NCBI RefSeq assembly: GCF_003086895.1
Contig: NZ_CP026004.1
Location: forward strand, 3,508,731-3,572,730
Direction: 5' to 3'
Source: Stenotrophomonas sp. ESTM1D_MKCIP4_1
GTDB lineage: Bacteria; Pseudomonadota; Gammaproteobacteria; Xanthomonadales; Xanthomonadaceae
DNA: 64,000 bases
Shown piece by piece: positions 26,875 through 34,861 of the stretch. The notes under the pieces were generated by a model. It was given only the letters and a program-made list of their open reading frames with translations. It was not told the origin of the DNA and searched no databases. Both the position numbers and the translations under genes were made by a program. Every line of letters starts with the position of its first letter. The first letter of the stretch is position 1.

Positions 26875-28101
26875 TCAGCGCGCGGCGACGAACGCGGCGA
26901 TGGCCGCATGCAGGCGCTTGAGGCCTTCGGCCACTTCTTCGTCGGTGATGTTCAGCGACGGCACGAAGCGCAGCACATCCGGGCCGGCCTGCAGGGTCAG
27001 CAGGCCCTGCTCGGCGGCATGGTCGAGGATGGCACCGGCCTGGCCGGCAAAGGCCGGGCTCAACACGGCACCCAGCATCAGGCCACGGCCACGCACGCCA
27101 CTGAACACGCCGAACTCTTCACTGATGCGGGCGAAGCCATCGCGCAGCGCCTTCGACTGGCGGCTGACGTTTGCGGCAATTTCCGGCGAGGCCAGCTTGC
27201 GCAGCGCCACGCGGGCCACGGCGGCGGCCAGCGGATTGCCACCAAACGTGGTGCCGTGGGCGCCGAACTGCATGGTTTCGGCTACCTTCGGCCCGGCCAG
27301 CATCGCGCCGATCGGGAAGCCGCCGCCCAGGGCCTTGGCCAGGGTGACGATGTCCGGCACCACGTCATCCTGCCAGTGCGCGAACAGGGTGCCGGTGCGG
27401 CCCATGCCGGCCTGGATCTCGTCCAGCACCAGCAGGGCGTCGTGCTGGTCGCACAGCTCGCGCACACGCTTGAGGAAGCCGGACTTGGCCGGCATCACGC
27501 CACCCTCGCCCTGCACCGGCTCGAGCATGACGGCGGCCACGTCGCCGGCCGCCATCGCCGTTTCCAGCTGCACTTCATCGTTGAAGTCGATGTAGCGGAA
27601 GCCCCCCGGCAGCGGCTCGTAGCCCTCCTGGTACTTGGGCTGGGCGGTAGCGGTCACCGCGCCCATGGTGCGGCCGTGGAAGCTGCCGCGGAAGGTGATG
27701 ATGACGCGCTTGTCGGCCGGGCGGCCCTTGCCGGACGCCCACTTGCGCACCAGCTTGATCGCCACTTCGTTGGCTTCGGCGCCGGAATTGCACAGGAACA
27801 CGCGCTCGGCGAAGCGGCTGGCCTGCACCAGCTCCTCGGCCAGGTGCAGCGGCGGCGCGCTGTAGAACACATTGCTGGTGTGCCACAGCTTGCCCGCCTG
27901 CTCGACCAGCGCCGCCACCAGATCCGGGTCGTTATGGCCCAGGCCGCAGACGGCGATACCGGCGGCCAGATCGATGAACTCGCGGCCCTGGCTGTCCCAC
28001 ACGCGGGCGCCCTGGCCTCTCTCCAGCACCACCTGGCGGGGCTTGTACACCGGCAGGTAGTAGTGCGACAGGGAGATCAACGGATCGGTAGCGGCGGTCA
28101 T
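26875..28101 (-). CDS. argD: Acetylornithine/succinyldiaminopimelate aminotransferase
   Basis: This 408-aa class III PLP aminotransferase serves arginine (and usually lysine) synthesis. Family motifs include VCGLGHNDPDLV, NSGAEANEVAIKLVRKW, GSFHGRTMGA, LLVLDEIQAGMGRTGTLF and the PLP lysine in VTLAKALGGGFPIGAML. Start MTAATDPLISLSHYYLPVY. It is divergent from the ion channel gene, with a gap of about 60 bp. Confidence 0.95.
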   Translation of the reverse strand: MTAATDPLISLSHYYLPVYKPRQVVLERGQGARVWDSQGREFIDLAAGIAVCGLGHNDPDLVAALVEQAGKLWHTSNVFYSAPPLHLAEELVQASRFAERVFLCNSGAEANEVAIKLVRKWASGKGRPADKRVIITFRGSFHGRTMGAVTATAQPKYQEGYEPLPGGFRYIDFNDEVQLETAMAAGDVAAVMLEPVQGEGGVMPAKSGFLKRVRELCDQHDALLVLDEIQAGMGRTGTLFAHWQDDVVPDIVTLAKALGGGFPIGAMLAGPKVAETMQFGAHGTTFGGNPLAAAVARVALRKLASPEIAANVSRQSKALRDGFARISEEFGVFSGVRGRGLMLGAVLSPAFAGQAGAILDHAAEQGLLTLQAGPDVLRFVPSLNITDEEVAEGLKRLHAAIAAFVAAR

Positions 28102-28164
28102 GGCAATGGAATGGGTTCAGGAACGCCCATTCTCGCCCCCCAGCCCCTGCGGCACAATGTGCGG

Positions 28165-29037
28165 ATGCGCCCGTTTTCCGCCCCCCAGCTGAACCCCGCC
28201 ACCGCTTCCGGCTGGCGCCGGACCTGGTTCGACATCATCTACCGCCATGACACCCGGCCGTCCCGCAATTTCGACCTGATCCTGGTGGTGGCCATCATCG
28301 CCAGCATCCTGGTGGTGATGATCGACAGCGTGCAGCACCTGCACATCGCCTGGTCGGACGGGCTGTACGTCATCGAATGGGGCTTCACCGCCCTGTTCAC
28401 CGCCGAGTACCTGCTGCGTCTGGCGGTGGTGAAACGGCCGCTGCGCTACGCGTTCAGCATCTGGGGCATCATCGACCTGCTGTCGATCCTGCCAGCCTAT
28501 CTTTCGCTGTTCATCCCCGGCGCACAGAGCCTGCTGGTGGTGCGTGCGCTGCGCATCCTGCGCGTGTTCCGCATCCTCAAACTCACCCGCTACATCGAAG
28601 AGAGCGGCGTGCTGATGCAGTCCCTGTGGCGCAGCCGGCGCAAGATCCTGCTGTTTCTGTTCACGGTCATCACCGTCACCATCATCGCCGGCACGCTGAT
28701 GTACGTCATTGAAGGGCCGGCCCATGGATTCAGCAACATTCCGGCCAGCATGTACTGGGCCGTGGTGACCATGGCCACCGTCGGCTTCGGCGACATCGTT
28801 CCGCAGACCGTGCTGGGCCGCTTCGTCACCTCGGTGCTGATCCTCATCGGCTACAGCATCATCGCCGTGCCCACCGGCATCTACACCGCCGAACTGGCCA
28901 GCACCATGCGCGAGGCCGACCTCGCTGCGCGCCGGGATGCACGGGGCTGCCCGCAGTGCGGGCTGGAGGGCCACGAGCCCGACGCGCGCCATTGCCGCCG
29001 ATGCGGCGGTGTCCTGCCGGATGCGTTCAACCACTGA
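28165..29037 (+). CDS. Voltage-gated potassium-type ion channel with C-terminal zinc ribbon
   Basis: This 290-aa membrane protein has six predicted transmembrane segments. S4 carries regularly spaced arginines (RALRILRVFRILKL). The pore has TVGFGD, a potassium-type selectivity filter (TVGYGD variant). After S6 a soluble tail contains CPQCG and CRRCG, four cysteines that look like a zinc ribbon, which is uncommon for bacterial Kv channels. The start MRPFSAPQLNP is set by family length. The frame is open far upstream, antisense to argD, and that part is rejected. Confidence 0.9.
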   Translation: MRPFSAPQLNPATASGWRRTWFDIIYRHDTRPSRNFDLILVVAIIASILVVMIDSVQHLHIAWSDGLYVIEWGFTALFTAEYLLRLAVVKRPLRYAFSIWGIIDLLSILPAYLSLFIPGAQSLLVVRALRILRVFRILKLTRYIEESGVLMQSLWRSRRKILLFLFTVITVTIIAGTLMYVIEGPAHGFSNIPASMYWAVVTMATVGFGDIVPQTVLGRFVTSVLILIGYSIIAVPTGIYTAELASTMREADLAARRDARGCPQCGLEGHEPDARHCRRCGGVLPDAFNH

Positions 29038-29042
29038 GGCGC

Positions 29043-29108
29043 ATGCCGGCCAGCGGCCGGCACTACCTGTGGTTCCGCCCAGGCAGTGCGGACCAACGGT
29101 CCGCACCC
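29043..29108. repeat. SMAG and SMAG-like palindromes after the ion channel gene
   Basis: Bases 29043-29066 are a GCCGGCC SMAG (GTAG on minus). Bases 29085-29108 form a GTGCGGACC palindrome with a degenerate end. They separate the convergent channel and DUF3829 genes. Confidence 0.8.
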
Positions 29109-29133
29109 ACCACCCCCACCACCCATCCGGCCC

Positions 29134-30084
29134 TCAATGCATGCGGTTGCTGGTGGTCACCAGATCGTTGTACGCGGCCAGGATGTCCGACTGCGCACCT
29201 TCGGGGTCGGAGGTGAGCCAGCTGCCGGAGGCCTTGCGCTCGGCGGCCAGCCCTTCAGCGCTGATGGGCTTGCCCTCCTCGAGCCGTTCAATGCCCCGGC
29301 CAGCCTTGCGGATCAGCATGTCGACCGAACGCTGCACATGGCCCCACATCGGGTCGCCCTTGCCGATGCCGGCGTCCTGCATTTCCTTCACCAGCGCCTC
29401 ATAGCCCGCCAGCTGCGTGCGCAGTGCGGCAACATCGGGGGCGTCGCCCTGGAACGCTACCGCCAGCTGCTTGCCCTCGCCCACCAGGCGCAGGTGGTAG
29501 TAAGCCGGCGTGCGCCCCTCGCTTTCTTCGATCTGCTTCAGCTGCGCGGCACGACGGTCTTCCTCGTTCTTTTCCAGCGCGACGTCCAGCGCCTCGCTGG
29601 CCTTGAAGAAGGCCGCATAGGCCTGCATCAGCGGCGCATGCTGGGTGCGCATGCCCTGGCCGCCATCACGACGGAATTCCTCTCGGGTGAAATAGCCATC
29701 GGCCTGCTCGATCTTTGCGTACAACGCCTGGAAGGCCTGCTGGTAGTCGCGCACCGGTGCATCCATCGGCGTCGCCGGCAGCATCGCCAGGGCATCGGTG
29801 AGCGGTTGGCCGCAGTACTCCACCCGGTGCGAGAGCACCTTGCCCGGCGAGCGCGGCTGGGCTTCCTTTCCGGTCGGGCCCGCCTCGACATTGGCCATCC
29901 ACGCGGTGTAGGTCTCGTAGCCCTGATGGATGGGCTGCTCCACACCGTTGTAGCACTCGATGTAGGCGTTGACCTTGGCCAGGCTGGGATCGGCCAGCGA
30001 CAGGCCAGTGGAGTTGTTGCAGCCGGCCAGGCCAGCGATGGCGCCCAACAGCAGCACCTGCAGTACACGTACAGAAGCGTTCAA
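29134..30084 (-). CDS. DUF3829 (YiiG-like) lipoprotein, copy 1
   Basis: This 316-aa protein has a lipoprotein signal ending at LAGC followed by a helical DUF3829 domain (KVNAYIECYNGVEQPIHQGY and onward). I place the start at TTG (30084), preceded by AAGG at a normal distance, because no ATG lies close to the signal sequence. A far upstream ATG at 30219 would give an improbable 45-residue extension. It is paralogous to the next gene (30244-31233): YIECYN, GPTG, YTxWM and the C-terminal AxYNDLV/EYNSLV match. Function unknown, cell envelope. Confidence 0.82.
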   Translation of the reverse strand: MNASVRVLQVLLLGAIAGLAGCNNSTGLSLADPSLAKVNAYIECYNGVEQPIHQGYETYTAWMANVEAGPTGKEAQPRSPGKVLSHRVEYCGQPLTDALAMLPATPMDAPVRDYQQAFQALYAKIEQADGYFTREEFRRDGGQGMRTQHAPLMQAYAAFFKASEALDVALEKNEEDRRAAQLKQIEESEGRTPAYYHLRLVGEGKQLAVAFQGDAPDVAALRTQLAGYEALVKEMQDAGIGKGDPMWGHVQRSVDMLIRKAGRGIERLEEGKPISAEGLAAERKASGSWLTSDPEGAQSDILAAYNDLVTTSNRMH

Positions 30085-30243
30085 TTTCTTGCCTTGCGAG
30101 TAAATCAGGGAGCATTCTTGCGGATCGCACCGCAGCGCGCTGCGCCGGAGCACGGTGATGCCTGCGGCAGCGACCGTGGGACCGCCGCAGGACCCCATCA
30201 AGGTGGTCGATTGCGACAAATCTCAACGGTCGCGCCTCGGGTT

Positions 30244-31233
30244 TTACTGACGGTTGCTCTGGAACACCAGCGAGTTGTATTCCTGCATCAGCTTGCCCGG
30301 CGATCCCTGCGGGGCCATGGTCGTATTGAGCATGCGCCGCTCGATATCGCTGTAAGGAATCTTCTGTTCGACGCGCTTCAGACGCTCCTTGCCTTCCCGG
30401 CGGAAGTTCTCGGCTTCGCGCTCGAAGCTGTTCCAGTCCAGCTTGCCCGGCTCCTGCTCGGCCACCTTGGCGTGGGCCTCATCGGAGATCGCGTTGAACG
30501 CATCCAGCCGCTGGCGCGCTTGGGCCACGTCGAAATTGTCTTCGGCCATCAGGTCCATCAATGCCTTCGCGTCGCGCATGATGGCCAGACGGTAGAAATT
30601 GCGGGTGCGGCCTTCCTGCGCCTCCACCTTGGCCAGTTGGGAATCCTGCAGGCGGTCGTTCTCGGCATCCAGCGCGTTGCTGAACACCTCGCTGGCCTCG
30701 ACAAAGGTGCCGAACGCCGACATCAGCGGGGCATGCAGCGCCTTGCCGCGCGCGAAGCCATCGTCTTCATAGTCATTGCGCTGGTAGTAATCGGCCGCTT
30801 CATGGGTGATCGGCTGCAGCGCATGCAAGGCGTCCAGGTAGCCCTGCGCCGCCTTGTCCAGGTCGGGCAGCGACGGCTGCGCGGCGATGGCCTCCGGCAG
30901 CGCCTTGTCGCAATCCTTGAGGTCATCGGCGGTCAGGTCCGGCGGACCGATCGGGCGCTCTTCGCGACCGGTCGGGCCGGCCTTGGGGTCCTTCATCCAG
31001 ACCGTGTACGGGCCGATGCCCGAATGGATGGTGCGGTCCACATCGTTGTAGCACTCGATGTAGCTGTTGAGCTTGCCCATCAGGGCCTGGTCGCTGTCGG
31101 TGTCTACGGCGGCGGTGTCGTTCTTGCCAGCATTGCCGGCGGCATCGGCCGGGGCGGCAGGCTTGCCACCGCAGGCGGCCAGGACGAGGGACAGCGAAGC
31201 AGCCAGGGTGGCCGCGCGAAGCAGGGATTGCAT
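30244..31233 (-). CDS. DUF3829 (YiiG-like) lipoprotein, copy 2
   Basis: This 329-aa lipoprotein starts MQSLLRAATLAASLSLVLAAC with a clear lipobox LAAC. A short Ala/Asp-rich linker precedes the DUF3829 domain (GKLNSYIECYNDVDRTIHSG and onward). The tandem arrangement with copy 1, 159 bp apart on the same strand, and the shared motifs point to gene duplication. The role is unknown for both. The E. coli counterpart YiiG is also uncharacterised. Confidence 0.87.
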   Translation of the reverse strand: MQSLLRAATLAASLSLVLAACGGKPAAPADAAGNAGKNDTAAVDTDSDQALMGKLNSYIECYNDVDRTIHSGIGPYTVWMKDPKAGPTGREERPIGPPDLTADDLKDCDKALPEAIAAQPSLPDLDKAAQGYLDALHALQPITHEAADYYQRNDYEDDGFARGKALHAPLMSAFGTFVEASEVFSNALDAENDRLQDSQLAKVEAQEGRTRNFYRLAIMRDAKALMDLMAEDNFDVAQARQRLDAFNAISDEAHAKVAEQEPGKLDWNSFEREAENFRREGKERLKRVEQKIPYSDIERRMLNTTMAPQGSPGKLMQEYNSLVFQSNRQ

Positions 31234-31331
31234 AGGGGTACGTCCTTGTTGAAAACGGTTCCAGCCCCGCATTCTACCCAACCTCGGCAGTGGCCATCCT
31301 TGACCACCGCCTCAGAAGCGCACGCCGCCGA

Positions 31332-32174
31332 TCAATCCAGGAACAGATCCGGCAGCAGCGGGCGCGACGCGTCCACGGCGTACGCGGACAGATCGGTCAC
31401 CCCCGCCTCGGCCAGCACTTCATCATCGATCAGGAAGCGGCCGTGGAAACCGGCGGCCTCGCGCACCAGCACCGCGTGCGCGGCATCAGCCATGATCTGC
31501 GGCGTGCGGCATCCGGCCGCATCCACGCCGGGAATCATGTTGATCGCATCGGTGGCGATGACGGTGCGCGGCCACAGTGCGTTGACTGCCACGCCCTGCG
31601 GACCGAATTCAGCGGCCAGGCCCAGGGTGACGAAGCTCATCCCCATCTTGGCCAGCGTGTAGCCAGTATGCGGCCCCCACCATTTCGGTTCCAGGCTGGG
31701 CGGCGGGGCCAGGGTCAGGATGTGCGGGTTGGGCGCCTGCAGCAGGTACGGCAGGCAGGCCTGCGCGCAGAGGAAACTGCCGCGCGAATTGACCTGCTGC
31801 ATCAGGTCGAACCGCTTCATCGGCGTATCCAATGCACCGCGCAGCCAGATCGCGCTGGCGTTGTTGATGAGGATGTCGATGCCCCCGAAGGTATCGACCG
31901 TCGCCGCCACGGCGGCCTTCACCTGGTCCTCTTCGCGGATGTCGCACTTCAGGGCGAGCCCCTGCCCGCCGGCCTCAGTCACTGCTTCGGCGGCGCTGTG
32001 AATGGTGCCCGGCAGCTTCGGGTTCGGCACCGACGACTTCGCCGCGATGGCCACGTTGGCACCATCGCGCGCCGCGCGCAGTGCGATGGCCAGGCCGATG
32101 CCGCGCGAGGCACCGGTGATGAAAAGGGTTTTGCCCTGCAGACTGCCCACGTTCCACACTCCAGCGTATGCCAT
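31332..32174 (-). CDS. SDR-family oxidoreductase (HSDL2-like)
   Basis: This 280-aa short-chain dehydrogenase has the NADP-type TGASRGIG near residues 20-27, the structural NNAS motif, and the catalytic Tyr/Lys in YTLAK. Sequences such as PPPSLEPKWWGPHTGYTLAKMG and NALWPRTVIATDA are typical of the HSDL2/SDR group that acts on acyl or steroid-like substrates. The real substrate is unknown. It is divergent from the lipoprotein gene at 32259. Confidence 0.92.
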   Translation of the reverse strand: MAYAGVWNVGSLQGKTLFITGASRGIGLAIALRAARDGANVAIAAKSSVPNPKLPGTIHSAAEAVTEAGGQGLALKCDIREEDQVKAAVAATVDTFGGIDILINNASAIWLRGALDTPMKRFDLMQQVNSRGSFLCAQACLPYLLQAPNPHILTLAPPPSLEPKWWGPHTGYTLAKMGMSFVTLGLAAEFGPQGVAVNALWPRTVIATDAINMIPGVDAAGCRTPQIMADAAHAVLVREAAGFHGRFLIDDEVLAEAGVTDLSAYAVDASRPLLPDLFLD

Positions 32175-32258
32175 GAGCCGCTAGTATGCCGCGCCGACAC
32201 GGAGTTCACCGTGCGTTGACGATACTGGCGCCCCGGTCAAACGCACGAGGTACACGCC

Positions 32259-32939
32259 ATGCGCCGTTCCCGTCTGCTGCTGCCTGCCCTGGGCCTGGCC
32301 CTGCTCACCGCCTGCCAGGGCCAGCCACCGGAACCCGGCAAGGACGCGGCCGGCACGGATGCGCCCGCCACGAACAAGGCCGCCGATGGTTCGCTGCGCT
32401 GGAGCGAGTCGGTGGTCTGGGATGGCGACCTCAACGCATGCCGCCAGGGCGAAAACAACGCGACGCGTGACTGCCTGGCTGAAGCAATGAAGTCCGGCGG
32501 CGCCAGCGCCGATGCCGTGGCTGCTGCCGAGCAGCTCTCCACCGGTGGCGAGCTGGCCTACGTCACGGCCTGGCACGAGCACGACGGCCTGGGCGTGGCC
32601 ACGGTGGAATACCCGTTCCGCGCCAACACCAATGAAGGCACGCGCCTGGTGGATGCGGGCGGCAAGCGCATCGATGTCGACGCGGTGCAGCTGGACGACA
32701 CCCTGCGCGCCGATCCCAGCGTGCAGGCGGTGCTGGCCGCGCACCCGCAGGCCACGCCGTTCGCTCCCGCACAGGCATCAGGCACGGCACCGCTTGATGG
32801 CGGCGGCATCCGCCTGCTGTACCGCACGCCGCTGCGCGACTGCCATGCCTGCCCGGATGTCGGCCAGCTACAGATCGGTTATGACTTCGATGGCAAGCGC
32901 AACTTCATCGGCCAGCAGGTGGTGCCAGCGGCCCCGTAA
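32259..32939 (+). CDS. Uncharacterised lipoprotein
   Basis: This 226-aa protein starts MRRSRLLLPALGLALLTACQ, with lipobox LTAC. A short Pro/Ala-rich linker follows, then a soluble domain I do not recognise. The pattern CRQGENNATRDCLAEAMKSGG and, near the C-terminus, DCHACPDVGQLQIGYDFDG suggests two disulfides. Both regions recur in xanthomonad envelope proteins. Function unknown. Confidence 0.82.
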   Translation: MRRSRLLLPALGLALLTACQGQPPEPGKDAAGTDAPATNKAADGSLRWSESVVWDGDLNACRQGENNATRDCLAEAMKSGGASADAVAAAEQLSTGGELAYVTAWHEHDGLGVATVEYPFRANTNEGTRLVDAGGKRIDVDAVQLDDTLRADPSVQAVLAAHPQATPFAPAQASGTAPLDGGGIRLLYRTPLRDCHACPDVGQLQIGYDFDGKRNFIGQQVVPAAP

Positions 32940-32987
32940 CCCGGGGTCGTAGAGTCGAGATCCTATGTTCGCAGTCAAGCCTGCTGG

Positions 32988-33194
32988 AAGCGGGCTTGGC
33001 CCACCTTCAACAGGGCTGGATCGAAATCCTTGCCGCTCTTGAATACACCCCACGCAATCCTGGCCAGCTTTCTGGAGCCATCTGGCGATGCCAGCCTTGG
33101 TGTTCGGGATTCTGTCACCCGCCTTGCAGTCGGCCACCGCTGGCACGAGCTCCTTGGAGTCCACATCCAGACCAATCACAAGAGAATCGGACAT
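32988..33194 (-). pseudogene. Remnant IS110-family recombinase
   Basis: The ATG is at 33194, with GGGAGC about 10 nt upstream. The N-terminal residues MSDSLVIGLDVDSKELVPAV include the first catalytic aspartate region of the DEDD domain. Reading then leaves the family frame near 33065, where the C-terminal segment WGVFKSGKDFDPALLKVGQ continues in another frame to its stop. The whole middle (roughly 270 residues, compared with a usual length near 340) is missing. It is not functional as a recombinase. Confidence 0.75.
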
Positions 33195-33420
33195 TTGCAC
33201 TGCTCCCAGCTATCCTTAAGGGGCTGGGGTGGTACCGCACCGACGTTAGCTTGCCTACATCGACGATCCCCTTTTGGGGGCCGTACGATCCTTTATCGAC
33301 GTTCGTGTGCGGGATGGGGATCGCTCGACTCGTCTGTCGGCTCGACTCCGCAGATGCTTGCTTGGCGGTCCCTCCACCCTGGCTCCTACATACCTCGTAG
33401 GAGCCGGGAGGAACATACAA
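33195..33420 (-). other. Noncoding left end of the IS110-type element (possible bridge RNA region)
   Basis: This stretch has no supported gene. It contains several hairpins: CCCAGC/GCTGGG around 33206-33229, CCCC-TTTT-GGGG near 33268, and a perfect 9-bp GGCTCCTAC/GTAGGAGCC at 33381-33405. In IS110-group elements the matching region is transcribed into the RNA that pairs with donor and target DNA. That role is inferred from position only. Confidence 0.4.
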
Positions 33421-33439
33421 GCTTGCTCGACTGCCTTGT

Positions 33440-33526
33440 GTAGAGTCGAGCTTGCTCGACTGCCTTGTGTAGAGTCGAGCTTGCTCGACTGCTCCTCGCG
33501 CCTCAGTCGAGCAAGCTCGACTCTAC
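33440..33526. repeat. SMAG cluster, AGTCGAGC subfamily
   Basis: Two plus-strand copies (33440-33463 and 33469-33492, 29-bp period) are followed by an inverted copy at 33504-33526. The SMAG interrupted by the IS110 element is the upstream member of the same 29-bp series. Bases 33527-33665 beyond the cluster show nothing I can support. Confidence 0.88.
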
Positions 33527-33665
33527 TCCTGGTACAGAACCTCGATGGCATCCCCGCGTGCAAGCTCATGCACCAGGAAGGATTCCTGGCCACCGCTTTC
33601 GTAGTAGAAGATGGCGTGCGCGCAGTACCACATGGATCATCCCAATCAATTGCCTGGCGCTGAAA

Positions 33666-34169
33666 TCAACGCGTGCGGGCCGCGAACGCTTCGCTGCGAA
33701 GACGGCTTTCGATGACGGACCTCACATACGAGGCCCGCAGGGTGCTGGAGGCCGCACACCCGGCGAGCACGGTCATCGCCTCTGCCCGCATCTGCTGTCC
33801 CCCGGTGAACGAGAACACGGAGAACGCGGGCTCGATATAGCCCGGATCATGCCGCGCGAATTCCCTTTGATCTTCGGTGCTGAACAGGGTCCCGTAGTCA
33901 GCCCACTCGATGTAGCGCTTCCAGAAGGCAGGCGCACTCCACGGCCCGCAGGTTTCTTCGACCGACCGGAGAAGTTCGCCGAGCTGCCCGGCGCAGGCGT
34001 CGAACAGATCGCCGCGCAGATCCGTGGCTGCGACATGCCCCGGATCAAGGGTCTGCCAGCAGAACACCATGGCGTCAGCGATACGCGCCTCGTCATGACT
34101 ATCGGCGAGCAGGCGCCTGTACATCGCCAGCGTCGCAGCTACATCCATTGATTCCACATGAACCTCCAT
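33666..34169 (-). CDS. Unrecognised protein, possible immunity gene
   Basis: This 167-aa soluble protein starts MEVHVESMDVAATLAMYRRL. The ATG is preceded by AGGAGGCGCC, the strongest ribosome binding site in this area. No signal peptide or membrane segment is present. It is acidic and helical, with motifs such as YIEWADYGTLFSTEDQREFA that I cannot place in a family. Next to an Imm26-like gene on the same strand (the latter upstream), size and context suggest an immunity protein for a polymorphic toxin, but that is inference. No toxin gene lies nearby. Confidence 0.65.
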   Translation of the reverse strand: MEVHVESMDVAATLAMYRRLLADSHDEARIADAMVFCWQTLDPGHVAATDLRGDLFDACAGQLGELLRSVEETCGPWSAPAFWKRYIEWADYGTLFSTEDQREFARHDPGYIEPAFSVFSFTGGQQMRAEAMTVLAGCAASSTLRASYVRSVIESRLRSEAFAARTR

Positions 34170-34252
34170 GGCGCCTCCTGCAATCAATGCCGGAAGGAGT
34201 CGAGCATGCTCAACCTCTACGAAACAGATCTCATATCCGATATCACTGCCAT

Positions 34253-34738
34253 CTACATCGAGTGCCTTCCCGAGTACACAAGACGATCAGTCGGTTTCCT
34301 GTCCGCCGAAATCAAGAAGGCATCAAGATAGTCCGGCACATACCAGTCGTCCCAGGGCGCAAGACCGTAGAAGGCATTTGCAAACTCTTCCACGATCCCC
34401 GAGCCTCGAATTTTGGCGCCAATGAATCCGCTCCTGCGCAGCGCCTCATAGGGGGCCGCGTCAACCACGCCTCCTGTTTCACGAAGATCGACCACCTTCC
34501 AACGACCCGAATCCAGCAGATCGCGGGTTACAAAAAGAGCCGAAAACAGTGCGTCCAGGCCTAGAGGGGGGATATCCCCACCTGCCCAGGCACCTTTGAG
34601 ATCAAACAGCGCAATCACCGCACTATTCAGAACGTGCGACTCACGCCCGATGACCTGGCCAACACACGAATCGCCATCCTCAAGCGGAAGCAGAAAGACG
34701 CTTCCGATGTCCCACTTCTGCTTTGCACGAACTGACAC
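34253..34738 (-). CDS. Imm26-like immunity protein
   Basis: This 161-aa soluble protein begins VSVRAKQKWDIGSVFLLPLE. The start of its core (IGSVFLLPLEDGDSCVGQVIGRE) matches the beginning of immunity protein 26 domains, which protect against polymorphic toxins delivered between cells. The GTG start is chosen because AGGAGG lies 7 nt upstream; a longer frame exists. GC content is visibly lower than in flanking genes, which suggests transfer. There is no cognate toxin in the window, so it would be an orphan. The family call rests on the N-terminal core only. Confidence 0.65.
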   Translation of the reverse strand: MSVRAKQKWDIGSVFLLPLEDGDSCVGQVIGRESHVLNSAVIALFDLKGAWAGGDIPPLGLDALFSALFVTRDLLDSGRWKVVDLRETGGVVDAAPYEALRRSGFIGAKIRGSGIVEEFANAFYGLAPWDDWYVPDYLDAFLISADRKPTDRLVYSGRHSM

Positions 34739-34861
34739 CCCCTGCTCCTCCTGAGCCGCGCGGCCCTGCCAGACAATGATTCGATTCACGCCGCCCCTTC
34801 GCGTCCGCATGCGAACCCGCGCCACGCGGGCATGCTCGACGCTACGGAACACCGCGGGTCT

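Larger units (their letters stand above)
32960..33421 (-). mobile_element. Internally deleted IS110-family element
   Basis: A 462-bp element carries the first about 44 codons (SDSLVIGLDVDSKELVPAV, IS110 DEDD-domain start) and the last about 25 codons (KLARIAWGVFKSGKDFDPAL) of an IS110-type recombinase joined out of frame. About 220 bp of noncoding sequence lies upstream of the recombinase start, matching the long left end that in IS110-group elements encodes a guide (bridge) RNA. Subterminal TATGTTC/GAACATA repeats lie at 32964-32970 and 33411-33417. Non-autonomous. Confidence 0.7.
32949..33434 (+). repeat. SMAG palindrome split by an IS110-type element
   Basis: GTAGAGTCGAG at 32949-32959 and CTTGCTCGACTGC at 33422-33434 together make one intact SMAG of the AGTCGAGC subfamily, identical to its neighbours at 33440 and 33469. 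The intervening 462 bp are the inserted element. The dinucleotide AG (CT on the transposase strand) is present at both joints. Confidence 0.75.

Noticed and set aside
26812..28164. Upstream extension of the ion channel reading frame
   Set aside because: It is antisense to argD and begins in a GGGGTC palindrome. The channel domain starts at the ATG at 28165.
34206..34331. 41-codon plus-strand frame with a GGAAGGAG sequence before its ATG
   Set aside because: The apparent ribosome binding site belongs to a decayed SMAG (GAGTCGAGCATGCTC), and the frame is antisense to the end of the Imm26-like gene. Not convincing without conservation data.
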